NCBI RefSeq assembly: GCF_002101815.1 | Contig: NZ_LQPM01000024.1 | Span: forward strand, 1-64,000 | Direction: 5' to 3' | DNA length: 64,000 nt | DNA from: Mycobacterium paraense | Lineage (GTDB): Bacteria; Actinomycetota; Actinomycetes; Mycobacteriales; Mycobacteriaceae | Shown: positions 17,930-27,206 of the stretch, piece after piece | How the letters are laid out: each line of letters starts with the position of its first letter | Position numbering within the stretch: position 1 is the stretch's first letter | Translations under genes and position numbers: made by a program | Notes under the pieces: generated by a model | The model's database searches: none | What the model saw: the letters and a program-made list of their open reading frames with translations, nothing else | What the model was told of the DNA's origin: nothing

Positions 17930-18235
17930 ATGAGCGCAGAAGATCTCGAAAAGTACGAAACCGAGATGGAGCTCTCGCTCTACCGCGAATACAAGGACAT
18001 CGTCGGCCAGTTCAGCTACGTCGTGGAAACCGAGCGGCGCTTCTACCTGGCGAACAGCGTGGAGATGGTGCCGCGTAACGCCGACGGCGAGGTGTACTTC
18101 GAGCTGCGACTGTCCGACGCCTGGGTGTGGGACATGTACCGGCCGGCCCGCTTCGTCAAGCAGGTGCGGGTGGTCACCTTCAAGGACGTCAACATCGAAG
18201 AGGTCGAAAAGCCCGAGCTGCGGCTGCCCGAGTAG
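17930..18235 (+). CDS. DUF2469 protein (Rv2901c-like)
   Basis: This 101-residue, highly conserved actinobacterial protein (family DUF2469) has no established function. It is rich in charged and aromatic residues (EMELSLYREYKDIVGQFSYV, DAWVWDMYRPARFVKQVRV) with no signal peptide or membrane helix. It always sits downstream of rnhB in this group, so a link with nucleic-acid maintenance is possible but unproved. Confidence 0.93.
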   Translation: MSAEDLEKYETEMELSLYREYKDIVGQFSYVVETERRFYLANSVEMVPRNADGEVYFELRLSDAWVWDMYRPARFVKQVRVVTFKDVNIEEVEKPELRLPE

Positions 18236-18242
18236 CGCGCGC

Positions 18243-19013
18243 CTAGGTGTTGGGCGTGGGCTTCGTTTCGGCGTCGGAGGGCAGCTGGCCGCGATTGTCG
18301 ATGATGGCGCGCGCCACGTCGGCCAGCTTGATGTTCAGCGCCTGCGAGTGGCGCCGCAGCAGGTCGAACGCCTGCTCCTCGGTCATGTCGTGCAGCAGCA
18401 TCAACATGCCGACCGCCTTGCCGATCTCGCGGTTGCTCAACAGCCCGCGGCGCAGGCTCGAGGCGTCTTCGCCCTTGGCGACCGCGTTGATGGCCACGCT
18501 GGCGAACGCCGCCAGCACCGCCGCCCGGCCGGCGGACTCGGCGTCGAACAGATTGGGCGTGTCGCTGAACAGGTTCAGGGCGGCCCCCTTGCGCTTCTCG
18601 ACCAGCAGCCGAAAGCCCATCGCCCCGCGCACGGGGGTTTCCTCGACCAGGACCTTGGCCAGCTTGGGCCACAGCGACGGCGTCGTCAGGTCCGTATCGA
18701 TCTGCGGCGTCTCTTCCTCGATGGCGTCGATGCAGGGGCCGTCCCCGGCGCGCCGCTCCAGCTCGTCGATGTGGTGTGCCAGCTGATCGCTCGCCCCGAC
18801 CGTGACGTAGCGGTCGCCCTCGCGCAGCATCAGGCTGGCGTGGTCGCAGCCGCGGACGGTCAGCGTCGCGGCGATGCAGATGGCCGCGTACATCTCTTTG
18901 GCGTCCGAGCCCTGGTAGATGATCTCGGCGAGGGCGGCGAAGACGGTCGCCGGGTCGGCCTTCTCCCCGCCCGGTTTCGCACCGTCCGCGACGGCATGCG
19001 CGTCGTCTGCCAC
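18243..19013 (-). CDS. GAF-ANTAR regulator
   Basis: The 256-residue regulator has an N-terminal GAF sensor domain (about residues 20-165) and a C-terminal ANTAR RNA-binding domain (about 185-245, with NREIGKAVGMLM and TEEQAFDLLRRHSQ and the usual aromatic/Ala positions). ANTAR proteins bind paired RNA hairpins and prevent transcription termination. No histidine kinase partner is adjacent, so control through a GAF ligand is more likely. The GTG start at 19013 is in a GC-rich context. H37Rv has fdhF in this interval instead. Confidence 0.9.
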   Translation of the reverse strand: MADDAHAVADGAKPGGEKADPATVFAALAEIIYQGSDAKEMYAAICIAATLTVRGCDHASLMLREGDRYVTVGASDQLAHHIDELERRAGDGPCIDAIEEETPQIDTDLTTPSLWPKLAKVLVEETPVRGAMGFRLLVEKRKGAALNLFSDTPNLFDAESAGRAAVLAAFASVAINAVAKGEDASSLRRGLLSNREIGKAVGMLMLLHDMTEEQAFDLLRRHSQALNIKLADVARAIIDNRGQLPSDAETKPTPNT

Positions 19014-19213
19014 GTGGTGTCCCCATTCCTGCGGGCCGGGTTGACTCGCAATCGCCGTAGAGTATCGGTCGCCAACACGGGCCCCACACGCTGTATGGCC
19101 CGTTGCTCAGGCAATTAGGCGGCGTGGCTGCTCACGCTCCGTGTCGAGAATATCGACTTGCGACTTTGGTCACTCGCGGTTTCGACGCGCCGCGACAGGG
19201 AAGGCCACTTCGA

Positions 19214-20194
19214 ATGGGGCTGACCGTGGCGGTGACCGGACCGACCGGAGAAATCGGTATCTCGGCGGTGACTGCGCTCGAGCGCGAGCCCGCCGTCGAC
19301 ACCATCATCGGAATGGCGCGACGGCCGTTCGACCCGGTCTCGTGCGGCTGGCAGAAGACCGTCTACCAGCGCGGCGACATCCTCGACCGGGATGCGGTCG
19401 ATGCGCTGGTGGCGCAGGCCGACGTGGTGGTCCACCTGGCGTTCATCATCATGGGCTCCCGCGAGGAGAGTTCGCGCATCAACCTGCAGGGCACCCGCAA
19501 CGTGTTCGAGGCGACGGTCGCGGCCGAGCGGCCGCGGCGCCTGGTGTACACCTCGTCGGTGGCGGCCTATGGCTACCACTCCGACAACCCGGTTCCGCTC
19601 ACCGAGGACGTGCCCACCCGGGGATCCGCCGAGCACTACTACTCCGCGCAGAAGGCGGCGTGCGAGGCGCTGCTGGCCGACATCACCAAGGACTCGTCGC
19701 TCGAGGTGTTCGTCCTGCGGCCCTGCATCGTCGCCGGGCCCAAGGCGACCGCGCTGGCCGATGCGATGCCGTGGAATCAGCTGCCCGGCCCGCTGCGCGC
19801 CATCTCCAAGGTGGCCCCGATGCTCAAGCCGGTGGTGCCCGATCCGGGAATCCCGCTGCAGTTGGTCCACCACGACGACGTCGCCGAAGCGATCGCGCTG
19901 GCGGCGACGGCCCCGGCGCCGCCAGGGGCGTACAACATCGCCGGCGACGGCGTGGTCACCGTGTCCGAGGTGGCCAAGGCGCTGGGCGGCCGGCCGGTGC
20001 GGGTGCCCGCCGTGGCCGCCTCGGCGGCGTCGGCGGCGATCTCGCGGGTGCCGTTCGTCCCGTCCATGCTGGAGTGGCTGCACGTCGCCCGGACCTCGGT
20101 GGTGATGGACACCACCAAGGCGAGGACCGAGCTGGGCTGGCGGCCGGTTCACTCGGCGCAGGAGACGCTGGCGGCGCTGGCCAATGTAGTTTGA
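19214..20194 (+). CDS. NAD-dependent epimerase/dehydratase
   Basis: The 326-residue protein is an extended short-chain dehydrogenase. The nucleotide-binding motif GPTGEIG is at the N-terminus, the active-site region includes TSSVAAYG and YYSAQK (Tyr and Lys of YxxxK), and the C-terminal half is a substrate domain. It likely acts on a nucleotide sugar or an isoprenoid or steroid-like substrate; none can be assigned. The ATG at 19214 is preferred because the Rossmann motif begins nine residues later; earlier in-frame codons lack family similarity. It is divergent from the ANTAR gene, with a 7-bp inverted repeat (ACGGGCC/GGCCCGT, 19077-19103) between them. Confidence 0.88.
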   Translation: MGLTVAVTGPTGEIGISAVTALEREPAVDTIIGMARRPFDPVSCGWQKTVYQRGDILDRDAVDALVAQADVVVHLAFIIMGSREESSRINLQGTRNVFEATVAAERPRRLVYTSSVAAYGYHSDNPVPLTEDVPTRGSAEHYYSAQKAACEALLADITKDSSLEVFVLRPCIVAGPKATALADAMPWNQLPGPLRAISKVAPMLKPVVPDPGIPLQLVHHDDVAEAIALAATAPAPPGAYNIAGDGVVTVSEVAKALGGRPVRVPAVAASAASAAISRVPFVPSMLEWLHVARTSVVMDTTKARTELGWRPVHSAQETLAALANVV

Positions 20195-20198
20195 TCCC
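20187..20198 (+). promoter_or_regulatory. Leaderless-type promoter before fdhD
   Basis: TAGTTT (20187-20192) overlaps the stop of the epimerase gene and is followed by exactly six bases (GATCCC) and an ATG. That ATG opens a six-codon ORF rather than fdhD itself. Confidence 0.45.
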
Positions 20199-20219
20199 AT
20201 GAGGTTCCGGCGCCGGTGA
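20199..20219 (+). CDS. Putative six-codon upstream ORF of fdhD
   Basis: The ORF reads ATG AGG TTC CGG CGC CGG TGA and encodes MRFRRR. It starts six bases after a -10-like hexamer, and its TGA overlaps the GTG start of fdhD in the tetranucleotide GTGA. If transcription starts at the ATG, ribosomes would load on the uORF and reach fdhD by termination-reinitiation. This is inferred from spacing alone. Confidence 0.35.
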   Translation: MRFRRR

Positions 20220-21037
20220 GCCACGTGACGGCGCGTCGGCGCGCGCATCATCTCACCGCCGATCGGGCCGTCACCCGACCGGAAACCCTGGCCGTCGAGG
20301 AGCCGCTGGAGATCCGCGTCAACGGCGCGCCTGTCACGGTGACCATGCGCACTCCCGGCTCGGATTTCGAACTGGCGCAAGGGTTTCTGCTGACCGAGGG
20401 AGTCATCGGCGGCCGCGACGACGTGCTGACCATCCGCTACTGCGGCGGCCGCGGCGAGGATGGGGCCAACACCTACAATGTCGTCGACGTGACCCTGGCC
20501 CCCGGCGTGGAACCGCCCGGGCTGGACGTCACCCGCAACTTCTACACCACCTCGTCGTGCGGGGTGTGCGGCAAGGCGTCGCTGGAGGCGGTGCGGCTGA
20601 CGGGGCGCTTCTCGCCCGGCGCGGATCCGGCCACCGTCGCCGCCACCACCCTGAAGGCCATGCCCGGCCAACTTCGCTCCGCGCAAAAGGTTTTCGACAG
20701 CACCGGCGGGCTGCACGCGGCGGCCCTGTTCGGCGTCGACGGCAGCGCGCTGGTGGTGCGCGAGGACATCGGCAGGCACAACGCGGTCGACAAGGTGATC
20801 GGCTGGGCGCTGGAACGGCGGCGCATACCGCTGTCCGGCGCGGTGCTGCTGGTCAGCGGGCGCGCGTCGTTCGAGCTGACGCAAAAGGCCGTGATGGCGG
20901 GGGTTCCCGTGCTGGCCGCGGTGTCGGCCCCGTCGTCGCTGGCCGTCTCGCTGGCCGAGGACGCCGGGCTGACGCTGGTGGCCTTCCTGCGGGAGGACTC
21001 GATGAACATCTACACCAGGGCCGAGCGCGTCACGTAA
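20216..21037 (+). CDS. fdhD: Formate dehydrogenase sulfurtransferase FdhD
   Basis: FdhD passes sulfur from a cysteine desulfurase to the molybdenum or tungsten bis-MGD cofactor of formate dehydrogenases. The protein has 273 residues with the catalytic pair C115-G-V-C118 in [11 protein letters not shown] and the ligand-binding [12 protein letters not shown] motif. The GTG start overlaps the stop of a six-codon upstream ORF. In H37Rv fdhF (Rv2900c) lies directly upstream; here it is missing from the neighbourhood, so the client enzyme must be elsewhere. Confidence 0.95.
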   Translation: MSHVTARRRAHHLTADRAVTRPETLAVEEPLEIRVNGAPVTVTMRTPGSDFELAQGFLLTEGVIGGRDDVLTIRYCGGRGEDGANTYNVVDVTLAPGVEPPGLDVTRNFYTTSSCGVCGKASLEAVRLTGRFSPGADPATVAATTLKAMPGQLRSAQKVFDSTGGLHAAALFGVDGSALVVREDIGRHNAVDKVIGWALERRRIPLSGAVLLVSGRASFELTQKAVMAGVPVLAAVSAPSSLAVSLAEDAGLTLVAFLREDSMNIYTRAERVT

Positions 21038-21131
21038 TCGCTGTGGATGGGCGCGCGACTGGGGATAACCCGGTCCGTGCGCGGGCCGCGGGCGGCCCCG
21101 GCGGTCCGGCCTGTCGCCGTCCATAGGCACC

Positions 21132-21515
21132 GTGGCCCCCATGACGACCCACAAGACGATGACGCGGATCCAGCTGGGCGCGATGGGCGAGGCGCTCGCC
21201 GTGGATCACCTGACCCGGATGGGGTTGCGGATCCTGGGCCGCAACTGGCGCTGCCGCTATGGCGAGCTGGACGTGATCGCCGCCGACGACGCCACCCGCA
21301 CTGTGGTCTTCGTCGAGGTGAAGACCCGCACCGGCGACGGCTATGGCGGGCTGGCGCACGCGGTGACCCCGCGCAAAGTCTGGCGGTTGCGCCGGCTGGC
21401 CGGGCTGTGGCTGGCCGCCCAGGACCGGCGGTGGGCGGCGCTGCGCATCGACGTGATCGGCGTGCGGGTCGGTCCGAAGTCCCCGCAGATCAGCCACCTG
21501 CGGGGGATCGGCTGA
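21132..21515 (+). CDS. UPF0102/YraN family endonuclease-like protein (Rv2898c-like)
   Basis: The protein of about 127 residues has a restriction-endonuclease-like fold. The PD-(D/E)xK-type core is visible as GELDVIAADD and FVEVKTR, with an N-terminal GEALAVDHLTRMGLRIL helix. The biochemical role is unsettled. It precedes the ComM-like gene and dprA, as in most bacteria, and its stop overlaps the next start (TGATG). Start is either GTG at 21132 or ATG at 21141. Confidence 0.92.
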   Translation: MAPMTTHKTMTRIQLGAMGEALAVDHLTRMGLRILGRNWRCRYGELDVIAADDATRTVVFVEVKTRTGDGYGGLAHAVTPRKVWRLRRLAGLWLAAQDRRWAALRIDVIGVRVGPKSPQISHLRGIG

Positions 21516-23026
21516 TGGCGCTGGGGCGGGCGTTCTCGGTCGGCGTGCGCGGGCTGGACGGCGCGATCGTGGAAATCGAGGCCTACATCAGCTCCGGGCT
21601 GCCCGGCGTGCACCTCGTCGGGCTGCCCGACGCCGCACTGCAGGAGTCGCGGGACCGGGTGCGGGCGGCGGTCACCAACTGCGGCAACGACTGGCCCCAG
21701 GCCCGGCTCACGCTCGCGCTGTCGCCGGCGACGCTGCCGAAGATGGGGTCGGTCTACGACGTCGCGTTGGCCGCCGCCGTGCTCTCCGCGCAGCGCAAGG
21801 ATGCGTGGGAGCGGCTGGAGAAGACGGTGCTGCTGGGCGAGCTGTCGCTGGACGGCCGGGTGCGCCCGGTGCGCGGGGTGCTGCCGGCCGTGCTGGCCGC
21901 CAAACGCGACGGGTGGCCGGCCGCCGTCGTCCCGGTGGACAACCTGGCCGAGGCCAGCCTGATCGACGGGATCGACGTCTGGGGCGCGCGCACGCTGCGG
22001 CAACTGACGCGCTGGCTCGACGGCTCCGGCGGCCTGGAGCCCCGGATCGGCGCGGTGGCCACCGACCCCGAGCCGGCGGCGGACCTGGCCGACGTGATCG
22101 GACAGGCCCAGGCGCGGTTCGCGGTGGAGGTCGCGGCCGCCGGGGCGCATCACCTCATGCTGACGGGGCCGCCGGGAGTCGGCAAAACGATGCTGGCGCA
22201 ACGGCTTCCGGGATTGTTGCCGCCGCTGTCGGAGACCGAGTCCCTCGAGGTGACCGCGATTCACTCGGTGGCCGGGATGCTGGCGGCGGATACCCCGCTG
22301 ATCACCCGGGCGCCGTTCGTGGCGCCGCACCACAGCTCCAGCGTCGCGGCGCTCGTCGGCGGCGGATCGGGACTGGCCCGCCCCGGCGCCGTCAGCCGGG
22401 CGCATCGCGGGGTGTTGTTCCTCGACGAATGCGCCGAGATCAGCGTCAGCGCGCTGGAAGCGTTGCGAACACCATTGGAGGACGGGGAGATTCGCCTCGC
22501 GCGCCGCGACGGCGTGGCCTGTTATCCCGCCCGCTTCCAGCTGGTGCTGGCCGCCAACCCGTGCCCGTGCGCGCCGGCCGATCCGCAGGACTGCATCTGC
22601 GCGGCCGCGGCCAAACGCCGCTACCTGGGCAAGCTGTCCGGGCCGCTGATGGACCGGGTCGACCTGCGGGTGCAGATGCACGCGGTGCGCGCCGGGGCGA
22701 TCTCGGTCACCGACGGCGAGTCGACGGCGCAGGTGCGCCGGCGGGTGGCGGCGGCCCGCGACGCGGCCGCCGAGCGCTGGAAACCACACGGCTTTCGGAC
22801 CAACGCCGAAGTCAGCGGGACCCTGCTCCGGCGCAAGTTTCGCCCCGGCAACGCCGCGATGGAACCCTTGCGCAGGGCGCTGGACGGCGGGCTGCTCAGC
22901 ATCCGCGGCCTGGACCGCACGCTGCGGGTCGCATGGAGCCTGGCCGACCTGGCCGGCCGGGCGGCTCCCGGGCTCGACGAGGTCGCCACCGCGCTCAGCT
23001 TCCGGCAGCCGGGGGCGCGGCGATGA
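21515..23026 (+). CDS. ComM/YifB-type Mg-chelatase-like AAA+ ATPase (Rv2897c-like)
   Basis: The 503-residue hexameric AAA+ helicase is related to ComM, which drives branch migration during recombination of incoming DNA. The N-terminal Lon-protease-S5-like domain is followed by Walker A (GPPGVGKTM) at about residue 218, Walker B (GVLFLDECAEI), a sensor region with LVLAANPCPC, and a C-terminal lid with GLDRTLRVAWSLADL. It overlaps YraN by one base and dprA by four (ATGA), so the three are translationally linked. Confidence 0.95.
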   Translation: MALGRAFSVGVRGLDGAIVEIEAYISSGLPGVHLVGLPDAALQESRDRVRAAVTNCGNDWPQARLTLALSPATLPKMGSVYDVALAAAVLSAQRKDAWERLEKTVLLGELSLDGRVRPVRGVLPAVLAAKRDGWPAAVVPVDNLAEASLIDGIDVWGARTLRQLTRWLDGSGGLEPRIGAVATDPEPAADLADVIGQAQARFAVEVAAAGAHHLMLTGPPGVGKTMLAQRLPGLLPPLSETESLEVTAIHSVAGMLAADTPLITRAPFVAPHHSSSVAALVGGGSGLARPGAVSRAHRGVLFLDECAEISVSALEALRTPLEDGEIRLARRDGVACYPARFQLVLAANPCPCAPADPQDCICAAAAKRRYLGKLSGPLMDRVDLRVQMHAVRAGAISVTDGESTAQVRRRVAAARDAAAERWKPHGFRTNAEVSGTLLRRKFRPGNAAMEPLRRALDGGLLSIRGLDRTLRVAWSLADLAGRAAPGLDEVATALSFRQPGARR

Positions 23027-24213
23027 ACGATCCGGCGTCGCTGGCGTGGGCCTACCTGTCCCGGGTGGCCGAGCCGCCCTGCCCGCCGCTCGACGCGCTG
23101 GTGCGACGCGTCGGCCCGGTGGAGGCCGCCGACCGGGTCCGGCGCGGCGCGGTCGACGCCGACCTGGCGCGGCACACCGAGGCCAGGCGCGAAATAGACC
23201 GTGCCGCTGCCGATCTCGAGCTGCTCGACGACCGCGGCGGGCGATTGATCACCCCCGGCTGCGACGAGTGGCCGCTGCTCGCCTTCGCCGCCTTCGCGAC
23301 CGCCGAGGTCAGGGCGCGCGGCGGGGCGCCGATGGTGTTGTGGGCGACGGGCCCGGCGCGCCTCGACGAGGTGGCTCAGCGCGCGGCCGCCGTGGTCGGA
23401 ACGCGGGCGTCGACGGTCTACGGCGAGCAGGTGGCCGCCGACCTGGCCGCCGGGCTGGTCGAACGGGACGTCGCGGTGGTCTCCGGCGGCGCGTACGGCA
23501 TCGACGGCGCGGCCCACCGCGCGGCGTTGAGCTGCGACGGGATCACCGTCGCGGCGCTGGCCGGCGGGATCGACATCCCCTATCCAGCGGGTCATTCCGG
23601 GCTGCTGCATCGGATCGGCCAGCACGGGCTGGTCTTCACCGAATATCCCCCCGGTATCCGCCCGGCCCGGCACCGGTTTCTCACCCGCAACCGCCTGGTC
23701 GCCGCCGTCGCGGGGGCGGCGGTGGTGGTGGAAGCCGGCCTGCGCAGCGGCGCGGCGAACACCGCCGCCTGGGCGCGGGCGCTGGGCCGGGTGGTGGCCG
23801 CGGTGCCCGGACCCGTCACGTCGTCGGCGTCGGCGGGCTGCCACGCGCTGCTGCGCCAGGGCGCGCACCTGGTCACCCGGGCGGATGACGTCGTCGAGCT
23901 GGTCGGCCGCATCGGTGAGCTGGCACCCGAACAGTCGCACCCCGGCACGGCGCTCGACGGGCTGGGCGAGGCCGAGCGCCGGGTGTACGAGGCACTGCCC
24001 GGCCGCGGCGCCGCCACGATCGACGAGATCGCCGTCGCGTCGGCGCTGCCGCCGCACCAGGTGCTGGGGCCGCTGGCCATGCTCGAGATGGCCGGGTTGG
24101 CGCGCCCCGACGACGGGCGGTGGCGCATCGTCCGGGCCGCCGGCCGCCACGCCGAGGCCCGGAGCCCCGCGGCTCGTATAGTCGACGGGGGTCGGGTCTG
24201 GACAGGAGGACAA
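23023..24213 (+). CDS. dprA: DNA processing protein DprA, in frame with viuB (no stop)
   Basis: DprA protects incoming single-stranded DNA and loads RecA. The Rossmann core has [33 protein letters not shown] and [15 protein letters not shown]; a C-terminal winged-helix-like DprA_WH domain (about 315-370) follows. The ATG overlaps the ComM-like stop. The frame reads without a stop through 24213 straight into the viuB coding frame, so as sequenced the ORF would make a ~679-residue DprA-ViuB fusion ending at 25062. The family length (~389 in H37Rv) predicts a stop near 24180-24190; a TAG exists at 24179-24181 but one base out of frame. Confidence 0.88.
24204..24210 (+). promoter_or_regulatory. 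Strong ribosome-binding site of viuB
   Basis: AGGAGGA ends three bases before the GTG at 24214. It shows that ribosomes can start viuB independently although the upstream dprA frame is open through it. A TATAGT hexamer at 24177-24182 could be a -10 for viuB. Confidence 0.6.
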
Positions 24214-25062
24214 GTGGCGGGTCGACCTTTGCAAAGCTTCGAAGTTGTCCGCACCGAGCAACTCACCCGGCACATGGTCCGGGTGGTGCTCGGCAGCAGT
24301 CATTTCGACACCTTCACGCCGAGCAAATTCACCGACTCCTACGTCAAGCTGGCATTCGTGGCCGACGACGTCGACGTGGCCGGGCTGCCGCAGCCGTTGA
24401 CGCTGGACAGCTTCAACGACCTGCCGCCGGAGAAGAGGCCCTCGGTGCGGACCATGACCGTCCGCGACGTCGACGTCGCGACCCGCGAGCTGACCTTGGA
24501 CATCGTGGTGCATGGCGAGCACGGGATCGCGGGCGCGTGGGCGGCGTCGGCCCAACCCGGTCAGCCGATCTATCTGATGGGTCCCGGCGGCGCCTACACC
24601 CCCGACCCGGCCGCCGACTGGCACCTGCTGGCCGGCGACGAGGCGGCGCTTCCGGCCATCGCCGTGGCGCTGGAAGCGTTGCCGCCCAACGCCGTCGGCA
24701 AGGCCTTCATCGAGGTCGCCGGCCCCGAAGACGAAATCCCGCTGACCGCGCCGGAGAACGTCGAGGTGAGCTGGGTCTACCGCGGGGGCCGCGCCGACCT
24801 GGTGCCCGAGGACCGCGCCGGGGATTTCGCGCCGCTCATCGAGGCGGTCACCACCGCGCCGTGGCTGCCCGGGCAGGTGCACGTGTTCATCCACGGCGAG
24901 GCGCAAACCGTCATGCACAACCTGCGTCCCTACATCCGCAACGAGCGTGGCGTGGACGCAAAATGGGCCTCGTCGATTTCGGGTTACTGGCGGCGCGGCC
25001 GCACCGAGGAAACGTTCCGGCAGTGGAAGAGGGAACTGGCCGAGGCGGAGTCGGGCGCCTAG
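24214..25062 (+). CDS. viuB: Siderophore-interacting FAD/NAD(P)H ferric reductase ViuB
   Basis: ViuB-type flavoenzymes reduce ferric siderophores (mycobactin or carboxymycobactin) in the cytosol to release iron. The 282-residue protein has an N-terminal FAD domain (RTMTVRDVD) and a C-terminal NAD(P)H domain with [18 protein letters not shown] and the terminal [13 protein letters not shown] signature of the SIP family. The GTG start is set by the AGGAGGA site. It is followed after three bases by a lactate 2-monooxygenase gene, so they share a transcript. No iron box was identified. Confidence 0.95.
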   Translation: MAGRPLQSFEVVRTEQLTRHMVRVVLGSSHFDTFTPSKFTDSYVKLAFVADDVDVAGLPQPLTLDSFNDLPPEKRPSVRTMTVRDVDVATRELTLDIVVHGEHGIAGAWAASAQPGQPIYLMGPGGAYTPDPAADWHLLAGDEAALPAIAVALEALPPNAVGKAFIEVAGPEDEIPLTAPENVEVSWVYRGGRADLVPEDRAGDFAPLIEAVTTAPWLPGQVHVFIHGEAQTVMHNLRPYIRNERGVDAKWASSISGYWRRGRTEETFRQWKRELAEAESGA

Positions 25063-25065
25063 ACC

Positions 25066-26229
25066 ATGGCGCACTTCGGCGACTACCAGAACGAGATCTA
25101 CCTGCAGGGCCTGTCCGGCGTGGTGCCGCCGCTGCCGATGGCCTTCGCCGAACTGGAGGCCAAGGCGGCCACGGCGCTGCCGCCCTCGGTCTGGTCCTAC
25201 GTCGCGGGCGGGGCCGGCGACGAGCGCACCCAGCGCGCCAACTGCACCGCGTTCGAGGGTTGGGGTCTGATCCCGCGCATGTTCGTCGGTGCGGCTCAAC
25301 GCGACCTGTCCGTCGAGCTGTTCGGCATGACCCTGCCGTCGCCGGTCTTCATGGCGCCGATCGGGGTCATCGGCCTGTGCGCCCAGGACGGCCACGGCGA
25401 CCTGGCCACCGCGCGCGCGGCCGCGCGCACCGGAGTCCCGATGGTGGCGTCCACCCTGACGGTCGACCCGATGGAGGACGTCGCCGCCGCCCTGGGCGAC
25501 ACGCCCGGCTTCTTTCAGCTGTACACGCCGAACGATCGCGAGCTGGCGGCCAGCCTGGTCCAGCGCGCCGAGGCCGCCGGCTTCAAGGGCATCGTCGTCA
25601 CCCTCGACACCTGGGTCACCGGCTGGCGCCCCCGCGACCTGGGCACGTCGAACTTCCCCCAGCTGCGCGGGCACTGCCTGGCCAACTACACCAGCGACCC
25701 GGTCTTCCGCGCCGGCCTGGCACGACCGCCCGAGGAGGACCCGCAGGGCGCCACGCTGCGCTGGGTACAGGTCTTCGGAAACGCCCTGACGTGGGACGAC
25801 CTGCCCTGGCTGCGCTCGCTGACCGACCTGCCGCTGCTGGTGAAGGGGATCTGCCACCCCGACGATGCCCGGCGCGCGAGGGACGGCGGCGTCGACGGCA
25901 TCTACTGCTCCAACCACGGCGGCCGGCAGGCCAACGGCGGCCTGCCCGCGATCGACTGCCTGCCCGGGGTGGTGGAGGCCGCCGACGGGCTGCCGGTGCT
26001 CTTCGACTCGGGCATCCGCAGCGGCGCCGACGTCATCAAGGCGCTCGCGCTGGGCGCGACGGCGGTCGGGATCGGCCGCCCGTACGCCTACGGCCTGGCC
26101 CTCGGCGGCATCGACGGCATCGTGCACGTGCTGCGGGCGATCCTCGCCGAAGCCGACCTGATCATGGCCGTCGACGGGTATCCCGCGCGCAAAGATCTCA
26201 CCCCGGACACGCTCCGGCGCGTCACCTGA
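25066..26229 (+). CDS. Lactate 2-monooxygenase (FMN-dependent)
   Basis: This 387-residue enzyme of the alpha-hydroxy-acid oxidase family very closely resembles the M. smegmatis enzyme that turns L-lactate and oxygen into acetate, CO2 and water. Matching segments include the N-terminal [41 protein letters not shown], the catalytic-histidine motif [13 protein letters not shown] and the FMN-phosphate site [14 protein letters not shown]. It starts three bases after viuB. H37Rv has no gene at this place, so it is an insertion or a loss in the tuberculosis lineage. Other 2-hydroxy acids remain possible substrates. Confidence 0.9.
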   Translation: MAHFGDYQNEIYLQGLSGVVPPLPMAFAELEAKAATALPPSVWSYVAGGAGDERTQRANCTAFEGWGLIPRMFVGAAQRDLSVELFGMTLPSPVFMAPIGVIGLCAQDGHGDLATARAAARTGVPMVASTLTVDPMEDVAAALGDTPGFFQLYTPNDRELAASLVQRAEAAGFKGIVVTLDTWVTGWRPRDLGTSNFPQLRGHCLANYTSDPVFRAGLARPPEEDPQGATLRWVQVFGNALTWDDLPWLRSLTDLPLLVKGICHPDDARRARDGGVDGIYCSNHGGRQANGGLPAIDCLPGVVEAADGLPVLFDSGIRSGADVIKALALGATAVGIGRPYAYGLALGGIDGIVHVLRAILAEADLIMAVDGYPARKDLTPDTLRRVT

Positions 26230-26261
26230 GCCCCGGCCCCGGCGCCTGCGAACGTAAAGGC

Positions 26262-27164
26262 GTGGAGGCGATCCTCGACGAATTCGACCAGTACCTGGAC
26301 CTGCAATGCGGCCGCTCGGCGCACACCCGCCGGGCATACCTGGGCGACGTGCGCTCGCTGCTGGCGTTCCTCGACGGCCATCGAAACGGGGAGGGCCTGG
26401 ACGCGCTGAGCGTGCCGGTGCTGCGGGCGTGGCTGGCCGCGGCCGCCGGTGCCGGGGCGGCCCGCACCACGTTGGCCCGTCGCACCTCGGCGATCAAGGC
26501 GTTCACCGCGTGGGCGGCGCGGCGCGGCCTGCTCGCGACGGATCCGGGCGCGCGGCTGCAGGTGCCCAAGGCGCACCGCACCCTGCCGTCGGTGCTGCGC
26601 CAAGATCAGGCGCTCGACGCGATGGCCGCCGCCAAATCCGGTGCGCAGCAAGGGGATCCGCTGGCGTTGCGGGACCGGCTGATCGTCGAGCTGCTGTACG
26701 CCACCGGAATCCGGGTCAGCGAGCTGTGCGGCCTGGACCTCGACGACGTGGACGCCCACCATCGGCTGTTGCGGGTGCTCGGCAAGGGCAACAAGCAGCG
26801 CACCGTGCCGTTCGGGATGCCGGCCGCCGAGGCGCTGACGGCGTGGCTGGCCGACGGGCGCCCCGCCCTGGCGACCGCGGCCTCCGGGCCGGCGTTGCTG
26901 CTGGGCGCGCGCGGCCGGCGGCTCGACGTCCGCCAGGCCCGCACCGTCGTGCACCAGACCGTCGCCGCGGTGGACGACGCACCCGACATGGGGCCGCACG
27001 GGTTGCGGCACAGCGCGGCCACGCACCTGCTGGAAGGCGGCGCCGACCTGCGGGTGGTCCAGGAGCTGCTCGGCCACTCCAGCCTGGCGACCACCCAGCT
27101 GTACACCCACGTCGCGGTCTCCCGGCTGCGCGCCGTGCACGACCAGGCCCACCCGCGGGCCTGA
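26262..27164 (+). CDS. xerC: Tyrosine recombinase XerC
   Basis: XerC acts with XerD at the dif site to resolve chromosome dimers at division. The protein has 300 residues. The N-terminal SAM-like core-binding domain spans ~1-95 and the catalytic domain follows with R151, K175, H246, R249 and H272 and the nucleophile Y281 (TQLYTHV). The GTG start gives the family N-terminus. It is the usual chromosomal XerC: the position near dprA and rpsB matches Rv2894c, and no mobile element surrounds it. Confidence 0.96.
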   Translation: MEAILDEFDQYLDLQCGRSAHTRRAYLGDVRSLLAFLDGHRNGEGLDALSVPVLRAWLAAAAGAGAARTTLARRTSAIKAFTAWAARRGLLATDPGARLQVPKAHRTLPSVLRQDQALDAMAAAKSGAQQGDPLALRDRLIVELLYATGIRVSELCGLDLDDVDAHHRLLRVLGKGNKQRTVPFGMPAAEALTAWLADGRPALATAASGPALLLGARGRRLDVRQARTVVHQTVAAVDDAPDMGPHGLRHSAATHLLEGGADLRVVQELLGHSSLATTQLYTHVAVSRLRAVHDQAHPRA

Positions 27165-27206
27165 GGCCACGCTGGTCACATCGGTCACTTAATTCACAAC
27201 AGTCTC

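Noticed and set aside
22621-26337. A 1,238-codon open frame antisense to comM, dprA, viuB and the lactate monooxygenase gene
   Set aside because: It covers four conserved plus-strand genes and shows no domain; it is a G+C artefact.
26262-27164. xerC as the integrase of a mobile element
   Set aside because: It has the chromosomal XerC length and synteny, and no att-like direct repeats or phage genes are nearby.
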